The notes below the pieces were generated by a model that saw only the letters and a program-made list of their open reading frames with translations, was not told where the DNA came from and ran no database searches. From NCBI RefSeq assembly GCF_038396755.1, contig NZ_CP149822.1, forward strand, positions 5,238,001 through 5,302,000: a stretch of 64,000 nucleotides of DNA, in the 5' to 3' direction. The stretch comes from Chitinophaga pollutisoli (GTDB lineage: Bacteria; Bacteroidota; Bacteroidia; Chitinophagales; Chitinophagaceae). Of this stretch, positions 23,705 to 34,166 are shown piece by piece (the first letter of the stretch is position 1; each line of letters begins with the position of its first letter). The position numbers and the translations under genes were made by a program.

Positions 23705-25379
23705 CTACCTGGTGGCTGGTATCAGGCTAAATTCCGGCCTGGCGCTATCCGTAAGATCCAATACAACGGTGAAAGTTCCAGCAGACACAGGGATGTCATT
23801 TCCATCTTCGGTTAAATCTTGCGCACTTTTACTTCCCAGGCTGAAAGTCCAATCGTTGTTGAAACGAAATTTCAACCTGCCTGTTTTTAACAAAGCGTTC
23901 TCGCACCGCCATTTTCCGGGCTGTCCGGCAACCTCGTGAAGGGGAATATCTGGCCCGTCCCAGCCGTTGGGTGTTGCGCTACCAGTAATCCCCCATGTGG
24001 CATTAACCTTCGCCCCGCTATAAATTTTGTTTTTCCTGTAAAGTTTAACACTGTCGTGGGTGCCGCCCACACCCGGTGGGAACTCCAGATGCCCGTCCAT
24101 ACCATCCACATTAAAGCGGTAGTTCTCCGCTGCCAGTAACAGCACCGCCTGCTGACGGGAAACCTGGGCAGTTAGCCTGTGATGAATACGGGTTACATAC
24201 AGGAAACGACCGGGTTCGAGCGCATACGTTCCGGCGATAGCGGCCAACTGCTCGTCGGCCATTTCCTCGTTACGCGGTAAGTGGTGTGTTCTCCCGGCAA
24301 GCACCAGGAGGATCTGATCTTTAATTGGCGCCAGATCGATATTCTCCGCGTTGGCCAGCAAAATTATGCATGTATTGGTTGCAGGAATGCGCACCAGCAA
24401 AGTTCTGAAGCCCGCGGCCCCGCCGCTATGGCTAACGGCTGTGGTTCCCATGGCAGTGTCGATGAACCAGCCATACCCGTACTGGTTTTTAAATGGAGTA
24501 TACGCCCCACTGGTGGAGGTATCGGAAATGAGTTTGAATTGCTGCATACCATTGTGGAACTTCAGTACATCGCCTGCGGTGGACCATACGCCACCAGAAG
24601 AGCGCAGTTCTTCATGTGCATACAGACTGGCCTCACGGCCGGAATCCGGGTAAAGGTGCCGGTAGCCTGTAGCTTTACCGGACGCTGACAACGATTTGAA
24701 GTCCAATCCACTATGTCGCATGCCCAATGGATCAAAAATGAACGTTTTTAAGGCATTGGCGTAAGTAATGCCGGTCAGCTTTTCGATGATGAACCCCAGC
24801 AAATAATAGCCGGTGTTGCAGTACCGCCATTTGCTGCCGGGCGCAAATTCCAGCGGGCGCCCAGCAAGAAAACGGATCATGGCTTCCTCCGTGTGCGTGG
24901 GCATGGAAAAATCGTTGTTGTAGACATACAGCCCGGATGTATGTGTGAGCAGGTGCCGAATGGTGATGGAATCTCCTGCGGGCAGGCTGGGGTAAAACCG
25001 TGAAAGCCGGTCGCCTAGACTTATTTTTTTGCTCAACCAGCTTTAGCACTATAGCTGCCGTCATTGGCTTGGTAATAGAGTACAGCGGGAACTCTGTGTC
25101 TGCTGCGTTTGGCATGCGCCTGGTAACGTTGCTGTAGCCGTAACCCTTATGCAGTAATGTTTTGCCTTGCCGGGCAACCAGTACGGTGCCATTAAAAAGG
25201 CCGGTGGTGGCATAAGCCTTCATTAACTGATCCAGTTTACCTGTAAGGCTTTCTTCACGGGGAGCCTTCCATGCGGCTCCTTTATTACTTTGACCAAAAG
25301 CGACTGAAATGGACAACAATAAGCACAGAAGGGCGATGGGCGCATAACACTTTCCCTGAATGGTGAATATGGGGTTCAT
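23705..25379 (-). CDS. Class C beta-lactamase-like serine hydrolase, frameshifted
   Basis: The start MNPIFTIQGKCYAPIALL gives a signal peptide. The N-terminal part has the catalytic SxxK motif in LYSITKPMTAAIV. The continuation in another frame has SITIRHLLTHTSGL, the YxN-type motif region (WRYCNTGYYLLG) and VSHSGGAAGF. A C-terminal beta-rich domain follows the hydrolase fold. The frames join as LVEQ-KISLGDRLSRFYP if the A run at 25024-25030 is six rather than seven. The enzyme is probably a periplasmic peptidase or esterase. It is the last gene of an ECF sigma/anti-sigma operon, 7 bases after the membrane protein gene. Confidence 0.75.
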
Positions 25380-25386
25380 AAGTTTA

Positions 25387-25809
25387 CTATTTTTTCCTTT
25401 TATGTAAAACGAAAAAGTACACCGCAAAACTGGCAGAGAGGCAGAAGGCCAGTATGGCCAGGGAGTGCATGCCTAGCGGCAATGTACAATACATAAGTGT
25501 ACATGCTGCACCGATGCCTGCGAACACGATGGCCCATTTAAGCGCGACAAGTTTCCGAGCATCGGGATCATCCGGCAGCAGGCTGGAAATTACCGGGGCC
25601 GGTAAACCGCTCTCCGATAAACGGGCTTTAATTCGGTAATCGAGAAACTGACGACTGAGTGAGAGCAGGAAAGCCAGTAATATTGCCAGGGTGGCGATAG
25701 CGGCACTAACGTTAAAAATATCTTTGTCTATGTATGGCCCTGGATCGCCTTGGGCAGCGGCCATGATAGGCGCAAGCAGGATGGCTGATAGCATGAATAT
25801 TTTTTGCAT
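25387..25809 (-). CDS. Small membrane protein of the sigma operon
   Basis: The 140-residue product has an N-terminal signal-like helix (MQKIFMLSAILLAPIMAAAQ). A second helix (AAIATLAILLAFLLSL) follows, then a basic cytoplasmic stretch with LPDDPDARKLVALKWAI. Two closing helices end in FVLHKRKK. The layout resembles the DUF6249 group of Bacteroidota membrane proteins that accompany ECF sigma factors, but I am not sure of the family. It lies between the anti-sigma factor and the serine hydrolase genes. Confidence 0.6.
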   Translation of the reverse strand: MQKIFMLSAILLAPIMAAAQGDPGPYIDKDIFNVSAAIATLAILLAFLLSLSRQFLDYRIKARLSESGLPAPVISSLLPDDPDARKLVALKWAIVFAGIGAACTLMYCTLPLGMHSLAILAFCLSASFAVYFFVLHKRKK

Positions 25810-25843
25810 GATGGCTGTTATTAATTAGTTAGACGCATAAACT

Positions 25844-26296
25844 TCAATTGGGTTGCAGGAAGGTTTCTTTTTCGGTTATCTGCATTATTTTCCTGTAACC
25901 GCGCAACTGTACTACCAATAGGAAACCCAGCAATAAAAGGCTACCGGCCGCCATAATAGCAAATGTGTATGCAGCGAGTCCGGCAAAAAAGCCTGTAATC
26001 CAACCGGCAAACACTATGGCACCCAGGCCCGTTAGTCCACTGGCAACTATGGCTATATTTTCGCTTTTTACGCGCCGGGGGGCTGGTTGCCGGCTTTCCG
26101 TAAGCCGGGCCATAACCCGGTCTGCCAACTTGAAATCGGGCACCACAGTAGCATGTGCAGAGAGCAGCCCGGTAAGTTGCCGGTACCGCTGCGCTTTCTC
26201 CTGGCATAGCGGGCAGTTTGCGATATGGGCATGTACTTCGCCTGGCGGGAATAGCACATACTCCTGAATTTCGTTGTCGCTGGGATGATTGTTCAT
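25844..26296 (-). CDS. Zinc-finger anti-sigma factor
   Basis: The 150-residue protein begins with a cytoplasmic domain carrying HAHIANCPLCQEK, the HxxxCxxC motif of ZAS anti-sigma factors. Two transmembrane helices (IVASGLTGLGAIVFAGWITGFF and YTFAIMAAGSLLLLGFLLVV) and a short tail follow. It would hold the ECF sigma factor at the membrane until a signal releases it. Its start codon overlaps the sigma gene stop by 4 bases. Confidence 0.8.
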   Translation of the reverse strand: MNNHPSDNEIQEYVLFPPGEVHAHIANCPLCQEKAQRYRQLTGLLSAHATVVPDFKLADRVMARLTESRQPAPRRVKSENIAIVASGLTGLGAIVFAGWITGFFAGLAAYTFAIMAAGSLLLLGFLLVVQLRGYRKIMQITEKETFLQPN

Positions 26297-26850
26297 AATG
26301 CCTCCCTGTTTATATAATTGGTTAAAAGATATTTTTGCAGTTCCCGCCGGGCCCGGTAGAGGTAGCTTTTCACGGTACCTTCCGGCAACCCTGTAATCTG
26401 CGCAATTTCAGCAATGCCCAATGCATCTTGATGGAAAAGAGTGATAAGCGTGCAGTGCAGCGGCTGCAGTGTTTGAATAGCGCGCTGCAATGCCACTGAA
26501 ACCTCCCGGCTGGAGAGCATCGTAAACGGATCGTTTCCGCTTTCCGGTTCCATGCCTGGTGCCGCTTCATCGGAAATTGAAATTTTGATCCGTTTTTTTC
26601 GGAGGTGGCTAATGCAGGTGTTATAGGCTATCCGGCCAATCCAGGTGGAAAGTTTAGATTCGTACTGGAAATTACGCAGATGGTGAAACGCTTTAAGGTA
26701 GGTGTCCTGCGCCAGATCCTGTTGATCCTCCCGGCTGGAAACCAGCCCGCTGATAATATGAAGCACAAGCTTTTCAGTTCTCTCCACAATCAGCCGGAAC
26801 GCAGCAACGTCACCCTGCAATACGAGTTGTACCAGTTCCTTTTCAGGCAT
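26293..26850 (-). CDS. ECF RNA polymerase sigma factor
   Basis: The product is about 185 residues from MPEKELVQLVLQGDVAAF. Sigma region 2 has DQQDLAQDTYLKAFHHLRNF and STWIGRIAYNTCISHLRKK. Region 4 has ITLFHQDALGIAEIAQITGLPEGTVKSYLYRARRELQKYL. I reject the upstream in-frame extension to 26955 because it lacks sigma homology. It is the first gene of an operon with an anti-sigma factor, a membrane protein and a serine hydrolase, and it probably directs that operon's own transcription. Confidence 0.9.
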   Translation of the reverse strand: MPEKELVQLVLQGDVAAFRLIVERTEKLVLHIISGLVSSREDQQDLAQDTYLKAFHHLRNFQYESKLSTWIGRIAYNTCISHLRKKRIKISISDEAAPGMEPESGNDPFTMLSSREVSVALQRAIQTLQPLHCTLITLFHQDALGIAEIAQITGLPEGTVKSYLYRARRELQKYLLTNYINREAL

Positions 26851-27098
26851 ATTTGGGTAATAGTTGCTCACGGGAAGGTTAGACGCATAATCGGGAATTA
26901 AGTTGCAGTAACATAAAAATAGGTAACGTACGTAAAATATGTATGGCGCGCCCATACCATCATCGCATCAATTGGATTTAATTGATTGAATTGTAGTTAT
27001 TTGTGTAAAATGAATTACTCGATTAGTCTCAATGATGGTGAATTTGCGCGTTTACATTAACACATTTGGAAGTACTTGGTTCAACTAATTAAATGGGG

Positions 27099-27416
27099 TT
27101 AATCTTGTCCATCAATAGTAATAAGTAGTCTTTCACTTCCTATGCCTGCGATATGAAAGAGGAAGTCACCTTCTTCTGGATTTGTAGATTGTGTAGAAAT
27201 GTTAAGAATTATATAAGGCTTGCGTTCAGAACGCAATTCAACCTCCTCAATTTCCTTGATTTTTAATGTAAGTTCAATACCTGAGTTCAAGGGAATTCGG
27301 ATAAGCCAGTTTTTCTTAAAGGTACCATCTATTACTTCTCCAATAATATAGATTTCATTCTTTCTCTTGATGATAACGCTCTCAATTGCCTGAAAAATGG
27401 CACGATTTGGTTTTGT
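27099..27416 (-). CDS. Small unrecognised protein frame, start unresolved
   Basis: The reading frame stays open from just after the DUF2461 stop codon and gives coherent protein sequence: VIIKRKNEIYIIGEVIDGTFKKNWLIRIP, then SGIELTLKIKEIEEVELRS, then GDFLFHIAGIGSERLLITIDGQD. No ATG lies in the frame; a TTG at 27288-27290 would cut the coherent part in half. The pattern weakly recalls short beta-barrel proteins resembling domain 2 of translation GTPases. The missing start may reflect another indel. I do not assign a function. Confidence 0.4.
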   Translation of the reverse strand, partial: TKPNRAIFQAIESVIIKRKNEIYIIGEVIDGTFKKNWLIRIPLNSGIELTLKIKEIEEVELRSERKPYIILNISTQSTNPEEGDFLFHIAGIGSERLLITIDGQD

Positions 27417-28124
27417 TTAGTCGCCTGCACTTTCCCCATTCAGGTCACTCGTCAATACCTCGCTCATGTAATCGAAAAAAGGGCGCATGGCCTGGAACGT
27501 AAGGTCCACTTTCGCAGCAAAACCAGGGGCCAGCACTTCCGCGTCCGTAAACCGCCGGATGAGCAGGAACTGCTTGAACCGCAGCAGGTCCACCGCTTCA
27601 TGGGCAATATCGAAACCTTTGGGTGCAGTTTTCAACTGTTCTCCTTCCAGCTTTCCGAATGTGGAAATGAATTCTTCGGCCTGGAGAATCTTCCGCAACG
27701 GCGCCGGGTCGAAGGCGATATCTTCCCGGATCCGCTTCAGATCTTCCGGAACCGGCCCCCAGAACCCACCGGCTATCATACTATTGCCCGGCTCGATGTG
27801 GAAGTAATATCCGCCGCGGCGGAATTTCGTTGCCCGCTTGAAACCACCGCTCCAGTTGCTTTTGTAAGGCCTTTTATCACTGGAAAATCGAACGTCGCGG
27901 TAAATACGGTGCAGGCTTTTCTTTCCTGACGGCGTTTCGATTAGATCATGACGCGATAATTGCTCCAGCAGCACGTCTGCGAACTGCTCGATATGCTGCA
28001 ATTCTTCCTGGTAAACCGGTTTGTTGTCATTGAACCAATTACGTTCGTTATTGTCAGCGAGGTTACTGAGGAACTCCAGACTGGATGGCCGGATTTGTGT
28101 CGCGGCGGTATATTTGCTGGCCAT
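27417..28124 (-). CDS. DUF2461 family protein
   Basis: The 235-residue soluble protein has FLSNLADNNERNWFNDNKPVYQE near the N-terminus, RIYRDVRFSSDKRPYKSNW and GGYYFHIEPGNSMIAGGFWGP. These are the hallmarks of the DUF2461 (TIGR02453) family. The family is widespread but its biochemical function is unknown. It is divergent to the alcohol dehydrogenase gene on the other side. Confidence 0.9.
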   Translation of the reverse strand: MASKYTAATQIRPSSLEFLSNLADNNERNWFNDNKPVYQEELQHIEQFADVLLEQLSRHDLIETPSGKKSLHRIYRDVRFSSDKRPYKSNWSGGFKRATKFRRGGYYFHIEPGNSMIAGGFWGPVPEDLKRIREDIAFDPAPLRKILQAEEFISTFGKLEGEQLKTAPKGFDIAHEAVDLLRFKQFLLIRRFTDAEVLAPGFAAKVDLTFQAMRPFFDYMSEVLTSDLNGESAGD

Positions 28125-28282
28125 ATTTTTCTGTATCGGATTAAATAGCCGCGAAGATAGCGAAATTCAGTGGGTACGCCGGGCATCCAATGCAACCCAG
28201 GGCGCAATTATGGATTGATAACACCCCCGATTCAAGGTATTCCATTATATTTACTCCGTCACCTATCATTTCATTACTCCCC

Positions 28283-29257
28283 ATGAAAGCAATCGTTTAC
28301 CGTCAATACGGCTCCCCGGACCAGTTACAGCTGCAGGATATTCCCATCCCAGTGCCCCAAGACGATGAAGTGCTGGTTAAAATACAGGCAGCGTCCATCA
28401 ACTCGTGGGATTGGGACCTGGTAATCGGAAAGCAGCTGTTGTTGCGGCTGATCGGCGGTTTGCGGAAACCGCGGCATGTGGTGTTAGGCGCGGATATTGC
28501 AGGAAGGGTAGAAGCTGTGGGAAAGAACGTGAGGTTTTTCCAACCAGGAGATGAAGTGTTTGGCGATATCGCGGAAAGTGGATTCGGAGGGTTTGCGGAA
28601 TATGTTGTCACGAAAGAAAAACTGCTGGCGAGGAAGTCGCCCGCCATGACTTTCACACAGGCGGCAGCCTTACCGCAGGCTGGTTTGCTGGCCCTGCAGG
28701 GTTTGCGGCACTTCGGGAGGGTAATGCCCGGCCAGCGCATCCTGATCAATGGCGCCGGGGGAGGGGTTGGCACGCTTGCATTGCAATTGGCAAAGTCGGC
28801 CGGCGCTGAAGTAACTTGTGTAGACCTCGCATCCAAATTCGACATGTTGCGCGGCCTCGGAGCAGATCATTGTATCGATTACACCGTCCTGGATTATACA
28901 CGTACCGGTGAGCAATATGATAAAGTGCTGGATGTGATCGCGCACCGGAAGGTGGCCGATTACAAAAGGGCGCTGCGGCCCGGGGGCACCTTCACTATGA
29001 TCGGCGGATCTATGGGATGGCTGTTATTTCAGATGATGGTACTCGCACCCCTGATCCCCGCGGGCTCCGGCCGGAAGTTAGGGATCATGGGATACCGCCC
29101 CAAAAGGGAAGATCTGGACTTGCTGACGCAGCTCTTCGAAGCAGGGCAGCTGCAGCCCGTTATTGACCGGGAATATCCGCTGGCGGATACCGCGGATGCG
29201 TTCCGCTACTTCGGCACGGGGAAAGTAATGGGGAAGGTCGTCATTGCTACTCCCTGA
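28283..29257 (+). CDS. Zinc-type NAD(P)-dependent alcohol dehydrogenase / quinone oxidoreductase
   Basis: The 324-residue product begins MKAIVYRQYGSPDQLQLQDIPIP. It has VLGADIAGRVEAVGKNVRFFQPGDEVFGD and the Rossmann motif ILINGAGGGVGTLALQLAKSAGAEVTCV. It belongs to the MDR superfamily, and the lack of the zinc Cys ligands points to the quinone oxidoreductase-like branch. I chose the ATG at 28283, because the upstream in-frame extension to 28190 has no family support. Its substrate cannot be told from sequence. Confidence 0.85.
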   Translation: MKAIVYRQYGSPDQLQLQDIPIPVPQDDEVLVKIQAASINSWDWDLVIGKQLLLRLIGGLRKPRHVVLGADIAGRVEAVGKNVRFFQPGDEVFGDIAESGFGGFAEYVVTKEKLLARKSPAMTFTQAAALPQAGLLALQGLRHFGRVMPGQRILINGAGGGVGTLALQLAKSAGAEVTCVDLASKFDMLRGLGADHCIDYTVLDYTRTGEQYDKVLDVIAHRKVADYKRALRPGGTFTMIGGSMGWLLFQMMVLAPLIPAGSGRKLGIMGYRPKREDLDLLTQLFEAGQLQPVIDREYPLADTADAFRYFGTGKVMGKVVIATP

Positions 29258-29285
29258 TACATTCATCTGTTCCCCGTGCATATGA

Positions 29286-29309
29286 AAGCCCCACGTTCCC
29301 GTGAGGCTT
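29286..29309. terminator. Convergent terminator hairpin
   Basis: A stem of about 9 bp with one mismatch (29287-29295 with 29300-29309) lies between the convergent dehydrogenase and OmpA genes and can serve both. Confidence 0.5.
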
Positions 29310-29330
29310 CCCTTTAACTATGTGAATTTT

Positions 29331-30628
29331 CTACAATTTATTGAACTCCACGCGCCGGTTCTTCGCTTTACCTTCCGGGCTCGTATTCTCGGCTACCGGC
29401 ACCGAAGCGCCTTTCCCTTCCGTTTCCATCCTGTCTTGCGCAATACCATGGATATCGGTCAGCGCCTTTTTCACGGCTTCCGCCCGCTTTTTGGACAAAG
29501 CGTCGTTCGTGGCGGCGGAGCCGTCGCTGTCGGTATGGCCGGTGATCCTGATCTTTACAGACGGGTCAGATTGCAGCGCGGTGCCTATTTCTTTAATCAC
29601 ACCCAGGGACGAAGGCCTGATCACATCCGAATTTACGTCGAAAGTAATGCCCGTAGTGCTGAATTTGCCTTCGGTGAGCAGCTTGGAACGGACGTCGGGG
29701 TAGCCGGTGGCCAGTTTGAAGTTGGAGATGTAAAAGCCCAGCTCATCGTCTTTGTAGTTGGAACTGCTGACGGCAATCGCCAGCTGGTTGAACTGATCGT
29801 CGATGATCTTGGGCATGTCGTAAACCTTCTGTTCGTTGATCCACATCCTGAAGCGCGTTTTCTGCACGCTGATGGCGAAATGCACGGGTTTCTTGTAGTT
29901 ATCTTCCAGCACCTTCACGGTTTGCACCGCCGTCTTGAACGTCTCGTAGTGTTTGGCGTAGGTAGCCAGGGTGCTGCGGGTATTATTTCCTTCTCCCAGG
30001 AAGAAATTCATCACAACGGCCTTGTTTTCGTGCAGTTTCTTGAATACCGTGTTGCCGGTGGGCGATTCCGCACCGCTGTTGAACAGCGTGAAAGTCATTT
30101 CCGGGTAGAGGTAACCTTTGGTTTGAAGGTCCAGGATCATGTCGAACTCCATGGTGAAATTTTCCGGCAGCATTTTGGAGTTGGGGGAAGTGTAGGTGCC
30201 CGCCTGCGCGAGCTTCAGCCATTTTGTATTATCTTTCATGGCTACTACTTCACCTTTGTTATTGGTGTTCCAGTGCATGGCGAATTCCCCGATGGCATCC
30301 TGCGAGAAGTCGTCCGCGATCAGTACCTGTTCGCCCGCCACGAAGTCGAATTTGGAGTAGGCCAGCACCGGGGGGCAGCGGCTTTGGCGTCCGTGGCGGA
30401 TTTCTCTTCCGCTGTACCGGGACTTTTCTTATTGGCGGGTTCGTCTTTCTTCTTAGGTCCATTCAGAATCTCGTCGGACGCTGCGTTCACCGTTTTTTCT
30501 ACGGCGTTTCCCGCCTTGTTGGTGGCGGCATTTTCTGCCCTGCTGGCCATGTTCTTCAGGAACCGCTGGGCATAGGCGCTGCTCCCGGTAACGAGGAACA
30601 GGCAAAGCATTACTTGGATCTTTTTCAT
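29331..30628 (-). CDS. OmpA-family outer-membrane/peptidoglycan protein, frameshifted
   Basis: The start MKKIQVMLCLFLVTGSSAYAQ is a signal peptide. A Lys/Ala-rich linker and a beta-sandwich-like region (DFVAGEQVLIADDFSQDAIGEF) follow. The C-terminal OmpA domain has RITGHTDSDGSAATNDALSKKRAEAVKKAL and ends NRRVEFNKL. The frame breaks in the linker at the G run 30370-30375 (C6 on the coding strand). Seven would join KAAAPPVLAYSKFDF in frame and give about 430 residues. It would anchor the outer membrane to peptidoglycan. It starts 2 bases after the preceding gene. Confidence 0.8.
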
Positions 30629-30630
30629 AT

Positions 30631-31416
30631 TTATTTCAATTCTTTTAACCACTGTTCCGCATACGTCCTGGCGGCCGTCACGGTTTCTTTTCCACTCCGG
30701 AAACACAATTTCCAGTGTTCGTTTTTGCGTTCCAGTTCTTCATCCGCGAAATATTTTACGCCGTGGCTGTCAGTTTTCAGTTCCGCCTCGAAGTTGATGT
30801 CGGCGGTGAGGTCCAGGAATTGCTGCAGGCGCTTGCGGATGAGGTCTTCCGGGGCCGCCGGGTATTCCGCGTCCCATTTCTTCACCGCGGCTTCGTAATC
30901 GGCCGCATTGGTATAATCCATACCCGCCACGGTCATCACATATAATTCATGTTTGGGGTCCGACGGGTTTTTGAGGGCGTTGTATTTCTCCTTCAGCATT
31001 TTCACCAATGATTCAGCCAGTGCTTTAGTTGCTTCGGTAGCTTCTTTCAGGTCTTTTTCGGCTTCTGGGATGGATTTCTCCAGGTCGGCGATTTCCGCTT
31101 TTATTTTCCCTTCGGCACTTTTGGGCTTTGCATTTTCACGGTCTTTGCTGAACTTTTTGGCATACGCAGGGGAATGCATATAATTTTTGATGAAATCGCC
31201 GATCTCCTTCACAGCAGCCGCCCGCCGCGAAGGATCCAGTTTCTTCAGTTCGCGGGTGTTGGGAAAACGCAATTCGCCGTCTTCGAAGTTCCGGTCGATG
31301 TACCGCGGTACCTCTTCCCGGTCGATTTGCAGACTGCTGAAAATGTCCCAGGGCCTGGGGGCGAAGGCGGTGGTCAGCAGGACGCCGCCGGACAGGAGGA
31401 CAAACAAAAATTTCAT
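30631..31416 (-). CDS. Secreted protein of unknown function, coiled-coil rich
   Basis: The 261-residue product starts MKFLFVLLSGGVLLTTAFA, a signal peptide; I reject the longer start at 31518. A Lys/Glu/Ala-rich helix region (EIADLEKSIPEAEKDLKEATEATKALAESL) is a likely coiled coil, and CFRSGKETVTAARTYAEQWLKELK ends it. I do not recognise the family. It is the first gene of a two-gene operon with the OmpA-family protein and probably acts in the periplasm. Confidence 0.65.
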   Translation of the reverse strand: MKFLFVLLSGGVLLTTAFAPRPWDIFSSLQIDREEVPRYIDRNFEDGELRFPNTRELKKLDPSRRAAAVKEIGDFIKNYMHSPAYAKKFSKDRENAKPKSAEGKIKAEIADLEKSIPEAEKDLKEATEATKALAESLVKMLKEKYNALKNPSDPKHELYVMTVAGMDYTNAADYEAAVKKWDAEYPAAPEDLIRKRLQQFLDLTADINFEAELKTDSHGVKYFADEELERKNEHWKLCFRSGKETVTAARTYAEQWLKELK

Positions 31417-31591
31417 GCGCAGGGGTATTATAACGGCAAAATTACCTGCCCGGGCCCATCCGGGACGGCCCCAATCACGCGGAAGAACGATCTGGCGCCC
31501 CGGAATGTCGTAAACCATTGTCGAAGCGCAGTTGACCTATGTGATATTACTTGCAGAACCGATATATCATGGGTTTTCGCTATATTCGGGT

Positions 31592-31837
31592 ATGTGCAAA
31601 CACGAAGAGAAATCCTGCCCGAAGTGTGGTGGCGTATTTGAATGTAAGGTGGGGTCGATCGTACTATGTCAATGTACGACGGTTATACTTTCACAGGAGG
31701 AACGCGATTATATTGCGGCGCAGTATGCCGATTGTCTTTGCGCCGCCTGCCTGAAAGACTTGAAATCCGCATTCCATCAGCAACGTCATAACGATAAATT
31801 GTACAACATTTCAACCCTATTATTCCCAAAGAAGTAG
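31592..31837 (+). CDS. Small Cys-rich CWC-family protein
   Basis: The 81-residue protein starts MCKHEEKSCPKCGGVFECKVG and continues with SIVLCQCTTVILSQEERDYIA and DCLCAACLKDLK. The spacing of Cys fits the small cysteine-rich CWC family, thought to bind zinc. I chose the ATG at 31592 because upstream codons lack Cys pattern and precede the likely promoter. Confidence 0.75.
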   Translation: MCKHEEKSCPKCGGVFECKVGSIVLCQCTTVILSQEERDYIAAQYADCLCAACLKDLKSAFHQQRHNDKLYNISTLLFPKK

Positions 31838-31881
31838 TCCCTGATATTACGGGATCACCATAAATAGTAACCCCACCCAAT

Positions 31882-32288
31882 ATGGACAAACGCCGAATCA
31901 ACCGCGGCCTGTTATTCGGGCTCCCCTTTTCTTCGCCTTCCTGGCGGGATTCCTCATCTACGTCAATGTCCGCGAAAACAACCGGGAGCGCGGCATCCGT
32001 GAGAACTGTGCTTTCACCACCGGAACCGTCACGGAAATCGACGAGCGCGGTCACAAGCGCCGCGACCGTGTAACTTATAACTACACTTTCGAAGGCCGGG
32101 AATATGCAGCCGTGCGTTGGATACACGTCCCCCCGGCCTGGAAAGCCACTTTGCCCGGCCGGGTGTTCCCCGTTGCGCTCGATGCCAGGTCGCCCGAGAA
32201 CAGCCTGTTTCTCATCTTCCCGCTCGATTTCGAAGGACTGGGATTGGCATATCCCGATAGTATCCGTCAGCGTTTCCCGTTCCCGTAA
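31882..32288 (+). CDS. DUF3592-like small membrane protein, frameshifted
   Basis: The start MDKRRINRGLLFGLP leads into a membrane helix (LFFAFLAGFLIYVNV) in the next frame. A domain with TGTVTEIDERGHKRRDRVTYNYTFEGREY and VFPVALDARSPENSLFLIFP follows, as in DUF3592 proteins. The frames join if the C run 31923-31926 is five instead of four. The restored product is about 136 residues with one N-terminal transmembrane segment. The function is unknown. Confidence 0.65.
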
Positions 32289-32297
32289 TAACTACGA

Positions 32298-34015
32298 TCA
32301 ATTTGCTTTTTTATAAACCGATATTCCTTCCTTGATCGTCTCCATTACCCGGATGTCCTTTATCGTCAGCGGATCCACTTTCAATGGGTTTTTATCGAGA
32401 ATGACGATATCTGCTTTTTTGCCCGTTTCCAAAGTTCCCTTCTCCGCCTCTTCGCCCCATTGCCAGGCGGCGTTAATGGTAATGGCCTTCAGTGCTTCAT
32501 AGGGCGGGATGCGTTGTTCTTCGCCGAGAATCACACCGGAGCGCGTCCTGCGGTTAACGGCGGCGTACACGGCTGTCAGCAAGTCGGGCGGGGTGACCGG
32601 CGCATCGTGGTGGATGGTGAACCGGATGCCCTGGTCGAGACCTTCTTTCAGCGGACTGATATGCGCAGCGCGTGCTTCGCCCAATACGCTATTGAGATGC
32701 CAGTCGCCCCAGAGATAACAATGGGTCGGGAACCAGCTGGGCATGATACCGATTTCCTTGAACCGGGGCACCTGGTCTTTGCGGCACACCTGGCTGTGGA
32801 TGAGCGCGCAGCGCATATCTGGCGTGAGCAGACCTTCTTTTTTAAGGCTGTCCATCAGTTGCAGCCCCAGGTCGATGGCGGCGTCTCCGTTGCAATGGAT
32901 GTGGGCCTGCATGCCGTGGCTGAATATGCGTTTCAGGCCATTGTAAGCGGCTTCCCTGGTATAGATGGGATGGCCTTTGAACCCGGGCTTTTCGCCTTCA
33001 GGCGGCACCAGGTAGGGCTGCGTAAGCCAGGCGGACTTGCCCTGCGGCGAACCGTCGAATGTCATCTTGATGGCGCCGATTTTTACGCGTTTGTGGTAGC
33101 GCTGGTAATATGGCTTCCAGGTATCGAGACTGTCGGCATTCGTATCGTAATCCGGAAGGATGATGTAATCCCCTTTCAGCAGCCCTTTTTCATTGGCCGC
33201 AAGCACAAGGCGGATGTTGTCGGGAATGGCGCGGCCATCGCAAATGGTGGTTTCGCCGCATGCAAACCATTCCCGTTCCGCTTTCAGCAGCGGGGCAAAT
33301 TGCGCGTCGCCGGTAGGCGGGGGACTTTCGCTATCAGGAACAGCAGGGAATTGATATTCGCATTTTCTTCCATTTTACCGGTCAGCTGCCGGGTGGCGGC
33401 ATTTTTACCAATCACGCCGCCGGACGGGTTGGGCGTTTGGTAGGTTATTCCCATTTCCTTCAGCAAAAAGGAATTAGCCACGCCCATATGGCCGGAGGCA
33501 TGCAGGATATAAATGGGATGCGTGGCAGACACGGCGTCCAGCTCTGCCGCGGTGGGGTGGCGGTGCTCCTGCATGATGGCATCATCGTACCCGTTTCCGA
33601 TCACCGGCATCCCGTTGGGGATGTTGTTGCGGGCGATGTAATCTTTCAGGGCCAGTTGCAGGTCCGGGATAGACATCACTTTGCCGTAGGGAGCCGGTGA
33701 GAGGTCGGCCACGTCAGACATGGCTGCATATTGCGTCACGTGCCCGTGCGCATCTATGAAACCCGGCAGCAGCGCCTGCCCTTGCAGGTCGTTCAGCATG
33801 GTGGAGTCGCCCTGCATCCGCATGGCGGCATCGCGGCTGCCCGCGAACGCGATCCTGCCATCTTTCACTACGAGGGCTTCCACGTACGCAGCGCTATCGC
33901 CGGCCATGGTCAGAATGTCTCCATTGTAAAAGATCTGGTCGGCCTGGCCCGTGGGGCGGTTGCAGGAAATGGCTGCCAAAATCAGCAAGGATAACGCGGG
34001 AATGGTGTTTCGCAT
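32298..34015 (-). CDS. YtcJ-like metal-dependent amidohydrolase lipoprotein, frameshifted
   Basis: The N-terminal part starts MRNTIPALSLLILAAISCNRP (lipobox ISC). It has LVVKDGRIAFAGS and the metal-binding motif GFIDAHGHVTQYAAM. The C-terminal part has QAHIHCNGDAAIDLGL, ALIHSQVCRKDQVPRF, FTIHHDAPVTPPDLL and KADIVILDKNPL. It belongs to the amidohydrolase superfamily, with binuclear or mononuclear zinc. The frames join as KVPPPTGDAQFAP if the run at 33319-33323 (C5 on the coding strand) is six. The restored length is about 575 residues, normal for YtcJ-type enzymes. The substrate is unknown. Confidence 0.8.
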
Positions 34016-34166
34016 AGCAGGGAGATTGAATCAAGTATCAAACAGCTGGCCTGGGGAATTGTTTAGCGGCGCCGCCACACGCAAAAAATACTTGTCCATT
34101 TTCCGGTTGCCGGCGGAAAGCGGCGCCGGTAATTTCGTGCCATACTAAACTTTTCAAACCTATTGT

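Noticed and set aside
23705..25379. Serine hydrolase as a pseudogene inactivated by the neighbouring IS
   Set aside because: The single break is in an A run far from the IS and both halves keep all motifs, which fits a sequencing indel better.
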